Notes: a model not told the origin generated them from the sequence alone. DNA of 64,000 bases from Alloyangia pacifica (GCF_900116195.1 NZ_FOZW01000004.1:62001-126000); one strand, 5' to 3'. Positions 16,714 through 25,857 are shown, counted from the stretch's first letter. Translations and numbers: made by a program.

Positions 16714-17400
16714 TCAGCGCGGGGCGGTCCAGCCGCCGGGCAGCCCGTGGCGCGGGCTCTTCGGCGCACGCAGCCTGCCGAGCACTTTCTCGGGGCCGGC
16801 GGCCAGCACCTTGCCCAGCACGGGTGTGGCACGGACCTTCGCCTTGGTTTTCTCGAAACGCATCACATCCTCGATGCGGCGGTCGAGGAACTCCCAGGTG
16901 GCGTGGCTGTCGGGCGAATCGTCGCCCAGCCAGAAGAGCACCGTGGACGAATAGACCGCGCTCAGCGTCGCGCGTTTCGTGTACCAGTTGAAATCCCGCG
17001 AAGTGTCGCCCAGCTCCGTCCAGATACGGTCGGCGGTGCCCCAGATCAGCTTGGCACCGTCGGGGGCGTACATCGGCAGGGCAAAGAGCGTGGTGCCGCG
17101 GCGCACCGCCTCGCGGTCGTCCACGGCCTCGATCCGGGTGCGGACGGCCAGTGCCACGCGATCGCGGAAGCGCATCTCGGACTGGTCTATCTCCTTGAGA
17201 CGCGCGGACATCGCCTCGTCGCCGCGCCGGTGGAAGGCAATCGCCATGTCCACCGCGCCGCGCGGATAGAGCCCGCGGGCCACCACCGGGTCGATCCCGG
17301 CATCGCTTGCCGCCGCGCGGAAGGTCGTCTCAGACCAACCGTCGAAGGCGACATGGTTCAGCGCCGCATCCAGCAGGCGCCCGGCAATTTCTTCACTCAT
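16714..17400 (-). CDS. COQ9 family protein (ubiquinone biosynthesis)
   Basis: A 228-residue protein of the COQ9 family, a TetR-like fold that binds isoprenoid lipids and assists the COQ7 hydroxylase in mitochondria. The N-terminal helical region (LLDAALNHVAFDGWSETTFR) and the ALPMYAPDGAKLIWGTADRIW block are typical of alphaproteobacterial COQ9. AAGGAGAG six bases before the ATG at 17400 decides the start. It is divergent from rpsU, an arrangement common in alphaproteobacteria. Confidence 0.88.
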   Translation of the reverse strand: MSEEIAGRLLDAALNHVAFDGWSETTFRAAASDAGIDPVVARGLYPRGAVDMAIAFHRRGDEAMSARLKEIDQSEMRFRDRVALAVRTRIEAVDDREAVRRGTTLFALPMYAPDGAKLIWGTADRIWTELGDTSRDFNWYTKRATLSAVYSSTVLFWLGDDSPDSHATWEFLDRRIEDVMRFEKTKAKVRATPVLGKVLAAGPEKVLGRLRAPKSPRHGLPGGWTAPR

Positions 17401-17433
17401 GGGGCCTCTCCTTCGACTCAATGGGTAGGAGTC

Positions 17434-17462
17434 TAGACAAGATTGGCAACCCTTGCTATAGA
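17434..17462 (+). promoter_or_regulatory. Sigma-70 promoter of rpsU
   Basis: TAGACA (17434-17439), a 17-base spacer and TATAGA (17457-17462), 54 bases before the rpsU start. Good match in both boxes. Confidence 0.55.
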
Positions 17463-17516
17463 CCGGCTTCCTGCAATTTCCTTGCAACTCAAAACTAGAA
17501 AGGTGGTGAAAACCAC

Positions 17517-17723
17517 ATGCAGGTTAGTGTTCGCGACAACAACGTCGATCAGGCGCTCCGCGCCCTGAAGAAGAAGCTGCAGCGCGAAGGCGTGTTCCGT
17601 GAAATGAAGCTTCGGCAGCATTTCGAGAAACCGTCCGAGAAGAAGGCTCGCGAGAAAGCCGAGGCCGTCCGCCGCGCCCGCAAGCTGGCGCGCAAGAAGG
17701 CTCAGCGCGAAGGTCTCCTCTGA
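17517..17723 (+). CDS. rpsU: 30S ribosomal protein S21
   Basis: A 68-residue, strongly basic protein of the small ribosomal subunit. It opens [20 protein letters not shown] and ends in a lysine/arginine-rich helix ([17 protein letters not shown]), exactly the S21 pattern and length. The region around the ribosome site, AGGTGGTG, is somewhat distant (about 12 bases) from the ATG. Monocistronic, with promoter and terminator both visible. Confidence 0.97.
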   Translation: MQVSVRDNNVDQALRALKKKLQREGVFREMKLRQHFEKPSEKKAREKAEAVRRARKLARKKAQREGLL

Positions 17724-17787
17724 GTTTACGCTCGTGAGATCTATCTCGTGAGGTCAGGCAGCTGACCTTCCGACACGAAGAAGTTGA

Positions 17788-17823
17788 CGACCCCCGGGGC
17801 TCTGCCTTTCGGGGGTTTGTCGT
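17788..17823 (+). terminator. Terminator of rpsU
   Basis: ACCCCC (17790-17795) pairs with GGGGGT (17811-17816), flanked by CGA and TCG that can extend the stem, followed by TTTGTCGT. A moderate rho-independent terminator. Confidence 0.55.
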
Positions 17824-17925
17824 ATCTGGGGGGTAGCGTTCGGCCGGGGCCGCGGCTGGCTGTCCCGCGCCGGGTACGGTATCGAGGTACGGTATGGATC
17901 AGGGCGTGACCTCTGAGGGACCGGC

Positions 17926-18579
17926 ATGGACAAATTCGTACTCTTCGACCTCGACGGAACGTTGGTGGACCCGGCGCCGGGCATCATCGGCGCCTTCAAA
18001 CATGCGCTTTTCACGCTCGGGCAGCCGGTGCCCGCGGATGAAGCGCTGCACTGGGTGATCGGTCCGCCGCTGCGTGAGAGTTTCGCGCGGATGCTCGGGG
18101 CGTCCGATAGGGTCGAGGAGGCGGTGGCGCTCTATCGCGAGGTCTACGGCGAGACCGGACTTTTCGAGGCTGAGCCTTATGCCGGTATTCCGGAGGTGCT
18201 GACGGATCTGCGCGACGCGGGCTACCGGCTGTTCTTGTGCACCGCCAAACCCCTGCCATTCGCCCGCCGTGTCGTTGCGCATTTCGGGTTGGATCCCTGG
18301 TTCGAGGCGCTCTACGGGGCGGAACTGGGAGGGCGTTTCGATGACAAGGCCGACCTGATCGCACATATCCTGAAGGAACAGGGCTTCTCGGCAGGGCAGG
18401 GAGTCATGGTCGGCGACCGCGACAACGACACCCACGCGGCAAAGCGCAATGACATGGCGTCGGTCGGCGTGCTCTGGGGCTACGGCAGCCGGGCGGAGCT
18501 GGTGGAGACCGGGGCGACGGTCCTGTGCGACACGCCGGCAGCAATCCTTCCTTCAATCGAGGCGCTTCTGATTCGCTGA
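17926..18579 (+). CDS. HAD-family phosphatase (Gph-like)
   Basis: A 217-residue haloacid-dehalogenase-like phosphatase. Motif I is LFDLDGTLVD with both aspartates, motif II is LFLCTAKP, the lysine is in FDDKADLI and motif III is MVGDRDNDTHAA. The cap helices between residues 18 and 80 fit the subfamily IA cap of phosphoglycolate phosphatase. Phosphoglycolate or another small phosphate ester is the likely substrate. Monocistronic, ended by a strong bidirectional terminator. Confidence 0.85.
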   Translation: MDKFVLFDLDGTLVDPAPGIIGAFKHALFTLGQPVPADEALHWVIGPPLRESFARMLGASDRVEEAVALYREVYGETGLFEAEPYAGIPEVLTDLRDAGYRLFLCTAKPLPFARRVVAHFGLDPWFEALYGAELGGRFDDKADLIAHILKEQGFSAGQGVMVGDRDNDTHAAKRNDMASVGVLWGYGSRAELVETGATVLCDTPAAILPSIEALLIR

Positions 18580-18600
18580 CGCCTCTTCCCCGGGGCATGA

Positions 18601-18636
18601 AAAAGCCCGCCGGCATCGCTGCCGGCGGGCTTTTCT
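18601..18636. terminator. Bidirectional rho-independent terminator
   Basis: AAAAAGCCCGCCGGCA pairs with TGCCGGCGGGCTTTT around TCGC. A-run and T-run on opposite sides let it serve both the phosphatase (plus) and the carboxypeptidase (minus). Confidence 0.92.
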
Positions 18637-18668
18637 GTCCGTCGTCGAGGGGACAATGTCCGAGTACG

Positions 18669-20255
18669 TCAGCCCGGCCCGATCATGAAACAGGTGACCT
18701 GCCGGGCCTGCAGGCGGCGACAGGCAAGGTCCGCCGTTTCGCGCGTGAGCCCCATGAAGTTGGCGTCGAAGCCGCTGGAGTGATCGACCACTTTGCGCAG
18801 CGAGCCATCGAGCGTGGCGGTTTCCATCAGCGCGGTCTGCAGCAGCACCTTCTCGGCGGCATAGCGGCTGGGATAGCGCCCGACGTTGATGCCCCAGTGG
18901 CGCCCGCCCGAGGTCGATACGCGGGTGACCACCTCCTGCGCTGCGGGCTCTGCAGAAGCCACTGCGATCGTCGCGGTCTGCGGCTCTGCGGCGGGAGCGG
19001 GGGCGCTGGCCATCAGCATCGCCTGCGGGCGTCGCACGGGCTTGATCGAGGCATCGGGGGCGATGCCGGTGCCGCTGGCGAGATCGCTTGCGGTGTCGCC
19101 CTCGGCGACCACGAGGTCTTCGGCAACGCGCGCGATGTCGATTGGCTTCGGCGCCTCGGCCACGGCGGGCGCCACGGCGGCGACCTGCACGGTCTCCAGG
19201 ACGCTGTTGATGTCATCCTCGACGCCGGCCACCAGCGGGGCCACGTCGGCGCTGCTGACGCCCGGACGAATCTGCGGGCGGAGACTCTTGGTCACTGCGG
19301 CCGCGGCGACGCGGATCGACTTGCCGCGCAGGCCCGAATCGTTGGCATCGGCCCCGGCGACCATGAGGTCGCTGCCACCGACGCGGCCCATGTAAGGCGG
19401 TTTCGCGGGGCGGCGCAGTGCGACGTTGGTCGCGGCGCGCTTGAAGCCGAGGTTCAGAAGTTCGGCGCTCTTGGCGTTGCGGGCGGCGGTGGAGGTGCCA
19501 CCGAAGACCACCGAGATGATCCGTTCGCGTCCGCGCTCCGCAGAGGCGACGAGATTGAAGCCTGCGGCGCGGGTGTAACCGGTCTTGATCCCGTCTGCGC
19601 CCTGGTAGGCGGCGAGGAAGCGGCGGTTGGTGTTGGCCACCTCGCGCATGCCGGCGTCTGTGGTGCGGCGCGAGAAAAGGTTATAGTAGCCCGGGTAATC
19701 GTAGAGGATATGCCGCCCCATGATCGCCATGTCATGGGCAGTCGACAGGTGGCCGTCGGAGGTCAGGCCGTTGGCGTTCTTGAAGGTGGTGCGGGTCATC
19801 CCCAGCGCCTTGGCCGTGCGGTTCATGCGGCGGGCGAAGGCGGCTTCCGACCCCTCGATGGCCTCGCCGATGGCGGTGGCGGCGTCATTGGCGGATTTCA
19901 CCGCGGCGGCGCGCACCAGATAGCGGAGCTTGATCTTCTGTCCGGAGCGCAGGCCCAGCTTCGAGGGCGGCTCCGCGGCGGCATTCTTCGAGATGGTCAC
20001 CACGGTGTCCATGCTGATTTCGCCGTGCTCGACCGCCTCGAAGGCGATGTAGAGCGTCATCATCTTGGTCAGTGAGGCCGGGTGGAGCCGGGTCTCTGCG
20101 TTCTCGGAAAATAGGATTTCCCCAGATCGGGCATCCATCACCAGCGCAGCGTAGGGAGCTGCCCACGCGCCGAGTGGCGCCACGAGGGCGAGCCAGATGA
20201 GTGTGAGAATGTACAGGCCTGCTCGGCCCGGTCGCTGCCTGCGCCGTCCCGTCAC
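18669..20255 (-). CDS. D-alanyl-D-alanine carboxypeptidase with C-terminal SPOR domain
   Basis: A 528-residue low-molecular-weight penicillin-binding protein that trims peptidoglycan pentapeptides in the periplasm. A signal peptide covers residues 1-32. The active-site motifs are SLTK (S61, K64), SAN (S120-N122) and KTG (K224-G226). Residues about 330-440 form an Ala/Pro/Val-rich linker, and the last 75 residues ([20 protein letters not shown] onward) look like a SPOR domain, which binds denuded glycan at the division septum. The fusion suggests a septum-targeted carboxypeptidase. GTG start with AGAAGG eight bases upstream. Confidence 0.9.
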   Translation of the reverse strand: MTGRRRQRPGRAGLYILTLIWLALVAPLGAWAAPYAALVMDARSGEILFSENAETRLHPASLTKMMTLYIAFEAVEHGEISMDTVVTISKNAAAEPPSKLGLRSGQKIKLRYLVRAAAVKSANDAATAIGEAIEGSEAAFARRMNRTAKALGMTRTTFKNANGLTSDGHLSTAHDMAIMGRHILYDYPGYYNLFSRRTTDAGMREVANTNRRFLAAYQGADGIKTGYTRAAGFNLVASAERGRERIISVVFGGTSTAARNAKSAELLNLGFKRAATNVALRRPAKPPYMGRVGGSDLMVAGADANDSGLRGKSIRVAAAAVTKSLRPQIRPGVSSADVAPLVAGVEDDINSVLETVQVAAVAPAVAEAPKPIDIARVAEDLVVAEGDTASDLASGTGIAPDASIKPVRRPQAMLMASAPAPAAEPQTATIAVASAEPAAQEVVTRVSTSGGRHWGINVGRYPSRYAAEKVLLQTALMETATLDGSLRKVVDHSSGFDANFMGLTRETADLACRRLQARQVTCFMIGPG

Positions 20256-20474
20256 GGTTTTCGCCTTCTCTGCCTCTCGCCTCCGGTTTTCCGGTGGCCA
20301 ACTGTTCTAGTTTGGAAAAACGCTAGCACGGAGTGGCAAAAAAATAAAGTCTGCAATGCCTTGATTTTCCGACGTTTTCTTGATCGTGATATCCTACATT
20401 TGGTAGGAGTCGCTTGCACGTACCACTATAGGGGCGATTGCGGCGCGATTACGGCATTTTTCTCCGACCTTGGG

Positions 20475-21173
20475 TCAGTCGAGCGTTTCCACAAGCGGAG
20501 CGAGTGCGCCGAGGTGGGGAATCTCCCGGAAACGCGGGTGATCGAGCTTCTCGTCATGCTCCAGGCTCCAGGCGAGGTCCTGCGGTACGAAGACTCCCCA
20601 GCCGCCCGCGCGGATCGCTGGATTGACGTCGGATTTCAGCGAGTTGCCCACCATCATCGCGGCTTCTGCGCCGCCGGGGCTGGCACCGAAGATGCGGGCG
20701 TAGGTCTGCGGCTGCTTGTCCGAGACGATCTCCACCGCGTCGAAAAGCTCACCCAGCCCCGAGGCCGCCAGCTTGCGTTCCTGGTGCAGCAGGTCGCCCT
20801 TGGTGATCAGCACCAGGTGAAAATCGGGCGCGAGGGCCTCGACCGCCTCCCGCGCGTGCGGCAGCAGTTCGACCGGATGCGCCAACATGTCCTGCCCGGC
20901 CGCGAGGATCTGCCCGATGACGGAGCCCGGCACGCGGCCCTCGGTGACCTCGACGGCGGTCTCGATCATCGACAGAACGAAGCCCTTCACGCCGAATCCA
21001 TAGTGGCCGATATTGCGTTTTTCTGCGGCCAGCAGTCGCGCATCGAGGTCATCCCGCTCGACGTGATCCGCCAGCAGTTCGGCGAACCGCTCCTGTGTCA
21101 GGGTGAAGAAACGCTCGTTGTGCCAGAGCGTATCGTCGGCATCGAAGCCGATTGTCTGCAGTTTCGTGGCCAT
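20475..21173 (-). CDS. HAD-family hydrolase (COG1011)
   Basis: A 232-residue HAD phosphatase. Motif I reads [13 protein letters not shown], with the paired aspartates and the DDTLWHNE form seen in the COG1011 group; motif II is VLITKGD and motif III is [14 protein letters not shown]. Nucleotide or sugar phosphates are typical substrates, but nothing here fixes one. Divergent from clpS. The 219 bases between its end and the carboxypeptidase start are comparatively AT-rich and hold no gene that I can see. Confidence 0.83.
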   Translation of the reverse strand: MATKLQTIGFDADDTLWHNERFFTLTQERFAELLADHVERDDLDARLLAAEKRNIGHYGFGVKGFVLSMIETAVEVTEGRVPGSVIGQILAAGQDMLAHPVELLPHAREAVEALAPDFHLVLITKGDLLHQERKLAASGLGELFDAVEIVSDKQPQTYARIFGASPGGAEAAMMVGNSLKSDVNPAIRAGGWGVFVPQDLAWSLEHDEKLDHPRFREIPHLGALAPLVETLD

Positions 21174-21222
21174 AATCTCGTCTCTGCTGACCGCGGGTCT
21201 TTTCTCCGCGGCTCCTTCGATT

Positions 21223-21252
21223 TATATAGACCCTTCAAAGCCGGAACCGCAA
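21223..21252 (-). promoter_or_regulatory. Candidate promoter of the HAD gene
   Basis: On the minus strand TTGCGG (21252-21247), an 18-base spacer and TATATA (21228-21223), about 50 bases before the ATG at 21173. Confidence 0.3.
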
Positions 21253-21314
21253 AGCACACGCAAAGCAAAAGCGTCCCCGAGATGACCCACCCCGTCACGG
21301 CCCAGAAATTCGTC

Positions 21315-21641
21315 ATGTCCGACCCGAACGACCCCCGCGATGGCGAGGGCGATTCCGACGTCGTTCTGCAGACCAAGCCCAAGACCAAGCGCCCGCCGCT
21401 CTACAAGGTGCTGCTGCTGAACGACGATTACACGCCGATGGAATTCGTCGTGCATGTGCTCGAGCGCTTCTTCGGCATGACCCATGCGCAGGCCTTCGAG
21501 GTGATGCTCACCGTGCATAAGAAGGGCGTTGCGGTCGTTGGCGTGTTCAGCCACGAGATCGCCGAGACCAAGGTGGGTCAAGTGATGGACTTCGCCCGGC
21601 GCCACCAGCATCCGCTGCAATGCACCATGGAAAAGGAGTGA
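21315..21641 (+). CDS. clpS: ClpAP adaptor protein ClpS
   Basis: A 108-residue adaptor that delivers N-degron substrates to ClpA. The core [20 protein letters not shown] contains the N-end residue-binding acidic patch, and the family ending [13 protein letters not shown] is intact. The ATG at 21315 gives the usual ClpS length and a short disordered N-terminus; an in-frame ATG at 21282 would add 11 residues, and neither has a clear ribosome site, so the start is uncertain. clpA is not next to it in this window; an RsmC-like methyltransferase follows 24 bases later. Confidence 0.93.
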   Translation: MSDPNDPRDGEGDSDVVLQTKPKTKRPPLYKVLLLNDDYTPMEFVVHVLERFFGMTHAQAFEVMLTVHKKGVAVVGVFSHEIAETKVGQVMDFARRHQHPLQCTMEKE

Positions 21642-21665
21642 TCCGCCCTCCGAGGCGGCTTCGCC

Positions 21666-22643
21666 ATGTCTGATACCCGATTGAGTTTCGCGCTCGAGGG
21701 AGGTCTCGACCTGCCCTCCGAAGGGCGCATCCTGCTGCTCGGCGCGCCGGGCGATTTCGACGCCTCCGACCTGCCGCGCGAGCGCTGCACCGTCGTTCAG
21801 CGTCTCGCCCCGGATTACGCCGCCTGGGAGCGCCGCGGCTGGACCGTCGCGCTGGCCCCGGAGGGCGAGTTTGCCGCCGCAATGGTCTTCCTGCCGCGTG
21901 CCCGCGACCGGGCCGAGGCCTGGATCGCCGAGGCCAATGCCGCCGCCAAGGGTGGTCTGGTGATCGTCGACGGCCAGAAAACCGACGGCGTGGATGCCTG
22001 CCTGAAAGCCCTGCGCAAGCGCACCGAGATCACCGGTCAGGTGTCCAAGGCGCATGGCAAGACCATCTGGTTCGCCGCCACCGACGCTTTCGCCGATTGG
22101 GCCAGGGGCCCTGCGCAGCTGCCCGGCGGGCAATGGACCGCGCCCGGAGTGTTTTCCGCCGACGGGCCGGACCCCGCCAGCGAGGCGCTGCTCGCCGCGC
22201 TGCCCGAGAAGCTCGGTGCCAATGTCGCCGATCTCGGCGCGGGCTGGGGGGGGCTGGCGAACGGTATCCTGCGCCGCGAAAAGATCGCCGCGCTGCATCT
22301 GGTCGAGGCCGATCACGACGCGCTGGAGTGCGCGCGCCGCAACGTCACCGACCCGCGCGCGCAATTTCACTGGGCCGATGCACTAAGTTGGAAGCCCCCG
22401 GCGCAGCTCGACGCGGTGATCATGAACCCGCCGTTCCACACCGGGCGCAAGGCCGAACCCTCGCTCGGGCAGGCCTTCATCGACGCGGCCGCACGGGTGC
22501 TGAAACCCTCCGGCCAGCTCTGGCTCGTCGCCAATCGGCACCTGCCCTACGAGGCCCGGCTTGCCGAACGCTTCCGCAACTCCGAGGAGATCGCCGGGGA
22601 TTCGCGGTTCAAGATCCTCCATGCCTCTCGCCCGGGGCGCTGA
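21666..22643 (+). CDS. RsmC-like rRNA guanine-N2 methyltransferase
   Basis: A 325-residue SAM-dependent methyltransferase. The C-terminal half has the SAM motif VADLGAGWGGLANGIL and the N2-guanine active-site box IMNPPFHTG, the signature of RsmC/RlmG enzymes that methylate rRNA guanines. The N-terminal half (1-165) is the degenerate, non-binding duplicate seen in RsmC. It ends VANRHLPYEARL, another family block. Position G1207 of 16S rRNA is the probable target, by analogy. It follows clpS closely and may share its transcript. Confidence 0.85.
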   Translation: MSDTRLSFALEGGLDLPSEGRILLLGAPGDFDASDLPRERCTVVQRLAPDYAAWERRGWTVALAPEGEFAAAMVFLPRARDRAEAWIAEANAAAKGGLVIVDGQKTDGVDACLKALRKRTEITGQVSKAHGKTIWFAATDAFADWARGPAQLPGGQWTAPGVFSADGPDPASEALLAALPEKLGANVADLGAGWGGLANGILRREKIAALHLVEADHDALECARRNVTDPRAQFHWADALSWKPPAQLDAVIMNPPFHTGRKAEPSLGQAFIDAAARVLKPSGQLWLVANRHLPYEARLAERFRNSEEIAGDSRFKILHASRPGR

Positions 22644-22680
22644 TCGCGGCTAGGTTGGCGCAAACATCCAAGGGATTCCC

Positions 22681-23481
22681 ATGAGTTTTTCCATCGAAGG
22701 CAAGACCGCCATCGTCACCGGCGCCGCCAATGGCGTGGGGCTCGCGATCGCGCGGCACTTTGCATCACGTGGTGCCAACGTCATGTTCGCCGACATGGAC
22801 GAGAACCGTCTGGCGAAGGAATGCGGGCAGGTCGATGAAGAGAGCACCATGCGGTACTTCGCCGGTGACCTGCGCGAGAAGCTGACGCTGGCAAACCTGC
22901 TCTCGGCCACGCTCGACGCCTACGACCGGGTCGACATCCTGGTGAACGGCGCGCGGCAGATCCTGCCCACGAACGTGCATGATTGCGAGGATGCCTCGCT
23001 CGAGACCATGCTCGGGCAGAACCTGATGCCGGCGATGCGGCTGAGCCAGATCGTCGCCAAGCGGATGATCAAGCAGGCCGAGGGGCAGGACGTGCGCTGC
23101 GCCGGCACGATCATCAATATCTCGTCGATCGCCGCCTGCCGCACCAACCCGCATCTTCTGGGCTACTCGGTGTCGGTCGCGGCGCTGGACCAGCTGACCC
23201 GCGCGATGGCGGTGTCGCTGGCCGATCAGAAGATCCGGGTGAACTCGGTGGCCTTCGGCTCGCTGATGTCCTCGAGCCTGAAGAACATCCTCAAGGAGCA
23301 CCCCGGCTACCGCGAGGAAATCGAGAAGCACACGCCCGCCGGGCGCATCGCCGGCCCCGACGAGGTCTGCGAGGCGGTGCAATTCCTCGCCGCCGAGGCC
23401 TCGGGCTTTATGACCGGGCAGATCATGACCGTGGACGGTGGCCGCACGCTGATCGACCCGGTCGGCACGCCGATGCACTGA
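22681..23481 (+). CDS. SDR-fold protein lacking the catalytic lysine
   Basis: A 266-residue short-chain dehydrogenase-fold protein. The coenzyme motif TGAANGVG (about 13-20) and the serine strand NISSIAA are present, and Y162 is in place, but the residue four after it, normally lysine (YxxxK), is valine (GYSVSVAAL, V166). The C-terminal GFMTGQIMTVDGG is typical of classical SDRs. Loss of the lysine should abolish or greatly change hydride-transfer chemistry, so this may be a binding or regulatory protein, or use different chemistry. It lies 19 bases before hemF and is probably co-transcribed with it. Confidence 0.82.
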   Translation: MSFSIEGKTAIVTGAANGVGLAIARHFASRGANVMFADMDENRLAKECGQVDEESTMRYFAGDLREKLTLANLLSATLDAYDRVDILVNGARQILPTNVHDCEDASLETMLGQNLMPAMRLSQIVAKRMIKQAEGQDVRCAGTIINISSIAACRTNPHLLGYSVSVAALDQLTRAMAVSLADQKIRVNSVAFGSLMSSSLKNILKEHPGYREEIEKHTPAGRIAGPDEVCEAVQFLAAEASGFMTGQIMTVDGGRTLIDPVGTPMH

Positions 23482-23500
23482 TCCGGGCAGGGGGAACGAC

Positions 23501-24391
23501 ATGACCGACGAGTTCGACGCGCGCAAGACCCGCGCTTCGCAGTGGTTCCGCGCGCTGCGAGACGAGATCGTTGCGGCCTTCGAAGGGCTGGAAGACAGCC
23601 ATTCCGAGGGGCCGCTTTCCGATCACGTCGCGGGGCGCTTCACTGTGACACCGACCGCCCGCACGGCCGACGATGGCAGCGATGCGGGCGGCGGTCTGAT
23701 GAGCGTGATGCGCGGCGGACGGGTTTTCGAAAAGGTCGGGGTGAATGTCTCGACCGTCTACGGAACACTCGGCGCGGCGGCGCAGAAATCCATGGCAGCG
23801 CGCGGCGTGCCGGGGATCGAGGAAGACCCGCGCTTCTGGGCCTCGGGGATCAGCCTCGTTGCCCACATGCAGAACCCGCACGCACCCGCGGTTCATATGA
23901 ACACCCGGATGTTCTGGACGCCGGGGGCGTGGTGGTTCGGCGGCGGCTCGGATCTCAACCCCTGCCTCGAGTACGATGAGGACACCGCGCATTTCCATGC
24001 CACGCAGAAAGACTACCTCGATCCGCACGGCGGTTCGCTCTACCCCGAGCTGAAGGCCTGGGCGGACGAGTATTTCTACATCCCGCACCGCAAGCGAGCG
24101 CGGGGCGTCGGCGGCATCTTCATGGACGACCGCAACACCGGCGACTGGGAAGCAGACTTCGCCCTCACGCAGGACATCGGCCGCGCCTTCCTGCCCGCCT
24201 ACCTGCCGCTGGTCGAGAAGCGCCGCGTCATGGGTTTCGGCGAGGCCGAGAAGGACGCGCAGCTCGTTCACCGCGGTCTCTATGCAGAGTACAACCTCGT
24301 CTACGACCGCGGCACCAAGTTCGGCCTCGCCACCGGGCATGATCCAGACGCGGTGCTGATGAGCCTGCCGCCGCTGGCGAAATGGGTCTGA
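23501..24391 (+). CDS. hemF: Oxygen-dependent coproporphyrinogen-III oxidase
   Basis: A 296-residue enzyme that uses O2 to decarboxylate coproporphyrinogen III to protoporphyrinogen IX in heme synthesis. Family blocks are VHMNTRMFW, WWFGGGSDLNPCLEYDEDT, RKRARGVGGIFMDD and YAEYNLVYDRGTKFGL. Length is normal. As an aerobic enzyme, it would be partnered by hemN elsewhere in a facultative organism. It follows the SDR-fold gene by 19 bases and ends at a terminator. Confidence 0.97.
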   Translation: MTDEFDARKTRASQWFRALRDEIVAAFEGLEDSHSEGPLSDHVAGRFTVTPTARTADDGSDAGGGLMSVMRGGRVFEKVGVNVSTVYGTLGAAAQKSMAARGVPGIEEDPRFWASGISLVAHMQNPHAPAVHMNTRMFWTPGAWWFGGGSDLNPCLEYDEDTAHFHATQKDYLDPHGGSLYPELKAWADEYFYIPHRKRARGVGGIFMDDRNTGDWEADFALTQDIGRAFLPAYLPLVEKRRVMGFGEAEKDAQLVHRGLYAEYNLVYDRGTKFGLATGHDPDAVLMSLPPLAKWV

Positions 24392-24411
24392 TCCGCAGCT
24401 GATATTTTGAT

Positions 24412-24444
24412 GCGCCCCGTCCCTCCGGCGGGGCGTTGCTTTTC
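24412..24444 (+). terminator. Terminator of hemF
   Basis: CGCCCCG (24413-24419) pairs with CGGGGCG (24429-24435), followed by TTGCTTTTC. Confidence 0.7.
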
Positions 24445-24538
24445 AGGGCCCCGGGGACGTCTCCGGGGCGCATGCAGGCTGGCGCGCCACGCCCAAACCC
24501 TGTATCGGGCTGGCCAACCCCTGATAGGAGAGCACGAC

Positions 24539-25414
24539 ATGGCCAAGACCTGGACCGCCTTCACCAAGCTGAGCGACAAGACCGCCGCCGAGGCCCTGGG
24601 CGAGGCCATCGAGGAAATGGATCCGGAACCCACGGGCGTGGGCGTCTTCGAGATCGAAGACGGCACCGGCACTTGGGAAGTCGGCGGCTACTTTCTCGGA
24701 AAGCCCAACGATGTTGAGCTGGCGCTGCTCGCCGCGGCGTTCAACGCGGTGCCCTTCGTGATCTCCGAAGTGCCGGACCAGGACTGGGTCGACAAGGTGC
24801 GCCGAGAGCTGACCCCGGTCGAGGCCGGGCGCTTCTTCGTCTACGGCTCGCATGACGCCGACAAGATCCCCGAAGGCTCCGAGCCCCTGTTGATCGAGGC
24901 CGCCATGGCCTTCGGCACCGGCCATCACGGTACCACGCTGGGGTGTCTGCGCGCGCTGGACCGCCTGTCGAACGAGGGCATGGTCGGCCAGAACGTCGCC
25001 GACATTGGCTGCGGAACCGCGGTTCTCGGCATGGCCGCCGCCCGCATCTGGCCGAACCCGGTGATCGTGTCGGACATCGACGAGGTCGCCGTAGAGGTGG
25101 CCGAGGCCAACGTCCGCGCCAACAAGCTCGAGGGCAAGGTTCTCTGCGTCGAGGCCGCCGGATTCGGCCATCCCGACCTCGCGGCTCGGGCGCCCTTCGA
25201 TCTTGTTTTCGCCAATATTCTCAAGCAGCCGCTGATCGATTTGGCCCCTGATATGGCAGCGCATCTCGCTCCGGGCGGCTACGCGATCCTCTCCGGCATC
25301 TTGATCCGGCAGGCCGACGAGGTCGTCGAGGCCTATGCTGCGCAGGGCATCGAGCTCACCCGCCGCGATGAAATCGGCGAATGGGTCACGCTCACGTTGC
25401 GCAAGCCTTCTTGA
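24539..25414 (+). CDS. prmA: Ribosomal protein L11 methyltransferase
   Basis: A 291-residue SAM enzyme that trimethylates ribosomal protein L11. The catalytic region is LLIEAAMAFGTGHHGTTLGC, followed by SAM motif I VADIGCGTAVLGMAAA, SDIDEVAVEVAEANVRANK, and the NPPY-like FANILKQPLIDL. The N-terminal L11-recognition domain is shorter and more divergent than in E. coli, as is usual in alphaproteobacteria. AGGAGA seven bases before the ATG at 24539 decides the start. Monocistronic, with its own terminator. Confidence 0.93.
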   Translation: MAKTWTAFTKLSDKTAAEALGEAIEEMDPEPTGVGVFEIEDGTGTWEVGGYFLGKPNDVELALLAAAFNAVPFVISEVPDQDWVDKVRRELTPVEAGRFFVYGSHDADKIPEGSEPLLIEAAMAFGTGHHGTTLGCLRALDRLSNEGMVGQNVADIGCGTAVLGMAAARIWPNPVIVSDIDEVAVEVAEANVRANKLEGKVLCVEAAGFGHPDLAARAPFDLVFANILKQPLIDLAPDMAAHLAPGGYAILSGILIRQADEVVEAYAAQGIELTRRDEIGEWVTLTLRKPS

Positions 25415-25416
25415 TC

Positions 25417-25445
25417 GAAACGCGGCAAGATTGCCGCGTTTTCGC
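25417..25445 (+). terminator. Terminator of prmA
   Basis: AAACGCGGCAA pairs with TTGCCGCGTTT around GA and is followed by more T residues, directly after the prmA stop. Confidence 0.8.
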
Positions 25446-25464
25446 CTAAATTTCGCCTCCCTTT

Positions 25465-25493
25465 CCATACAAATACGCCACGTATTTGTATGG
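25465..25493. repeat. Perfect 13-bp palindrome before a small membrane-protein gene
   Basis: CCATACAAATACG (25465-25477) and CGTATTTGTATGG (25481-25493) are exact inverted copies around CCA. It ends 19 bases before the ATG at 25513 and is separate from the prmA terminator. It could be a repressor operator or an mRNA hairpin near the ribosome site. Its CGTATTTGT core also occurs in the dispersed element at 28843. Confidence 0.85.
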
Positions 25494-25512
25494 TATCGAG
25501 GGGTTTCGCGGT

Positions 25513-25857
25513 ATGGAAAGCGCTCTGAAAAGTTTCGAGCGGCGCCAGCGGGCCGTCACGCAAAAGCATCGCAAGCTGGCGCAAGGTTACGTCACGAAAG
25601 TGAACCGCAACGGCGTGATCGAGCACAAGCCTATCCGCAAAGTAAAGACGCCGCCGCTCAGCGGTCTGCTGATCGCGCTGATCGGGTTTCTGGCGTTCAA
25701 GGGCGTGATGCTGGCCAATCTGGGCACTGCGAACTACGCTCAGCATGTCGAGGTGCTGGCGGAGGGCAGCGTTGCCGACAAGCTTGGTGCCTGGGTGCTG
25801 GGCGTTGATCCGGTCACGCTCTGGCTTGGAGTCCACCTGCAAACGCTGCTGGCTTGA
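25513..25857 (+). CDS. Hypothetical single-pass membrane protein
   Basis: A 114-residue protein of unknown function. The first 47 residues are strongly basic (RRQRAVTQKHRKLAQGYVTK) and should be cytoplasmic. One transmembrane segment follows (GLLIALIGFLAFKGVMLANL, about 50-69), then a mostly hydrophobic tail of 45 residues. The ATG at 25513 has GAGGGG nine bases upstream; a TTG at 25486 is in frame but lies inside the palindrome. I do not recognise a domain. It stands alone, with a palindrome before it and a bidirectional terminator after it. Confidence 0.75.
   Translation: MESALKSFERRQRAVTQKHRKLAQGYVTKVNRNGVIEHKPIRKVKTPPLSGLLIALIGFLAFKGVMLANLGTANYAQHVEVLAEGSVADKLGAWVLGVDPVTLWLGVHLQTLLA

Noticed and set aside
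17890-17905. TGATCC on the minus strand at about 17900 as a further RpoE promoter
   Set aside because: No TA at the 18-base spacing (GTACCC instead) and no minus-strand gene follows. Other intergenic TGATCC sites (1931, 23478, 24389, 30550, 39110, 52831) fail the same test.
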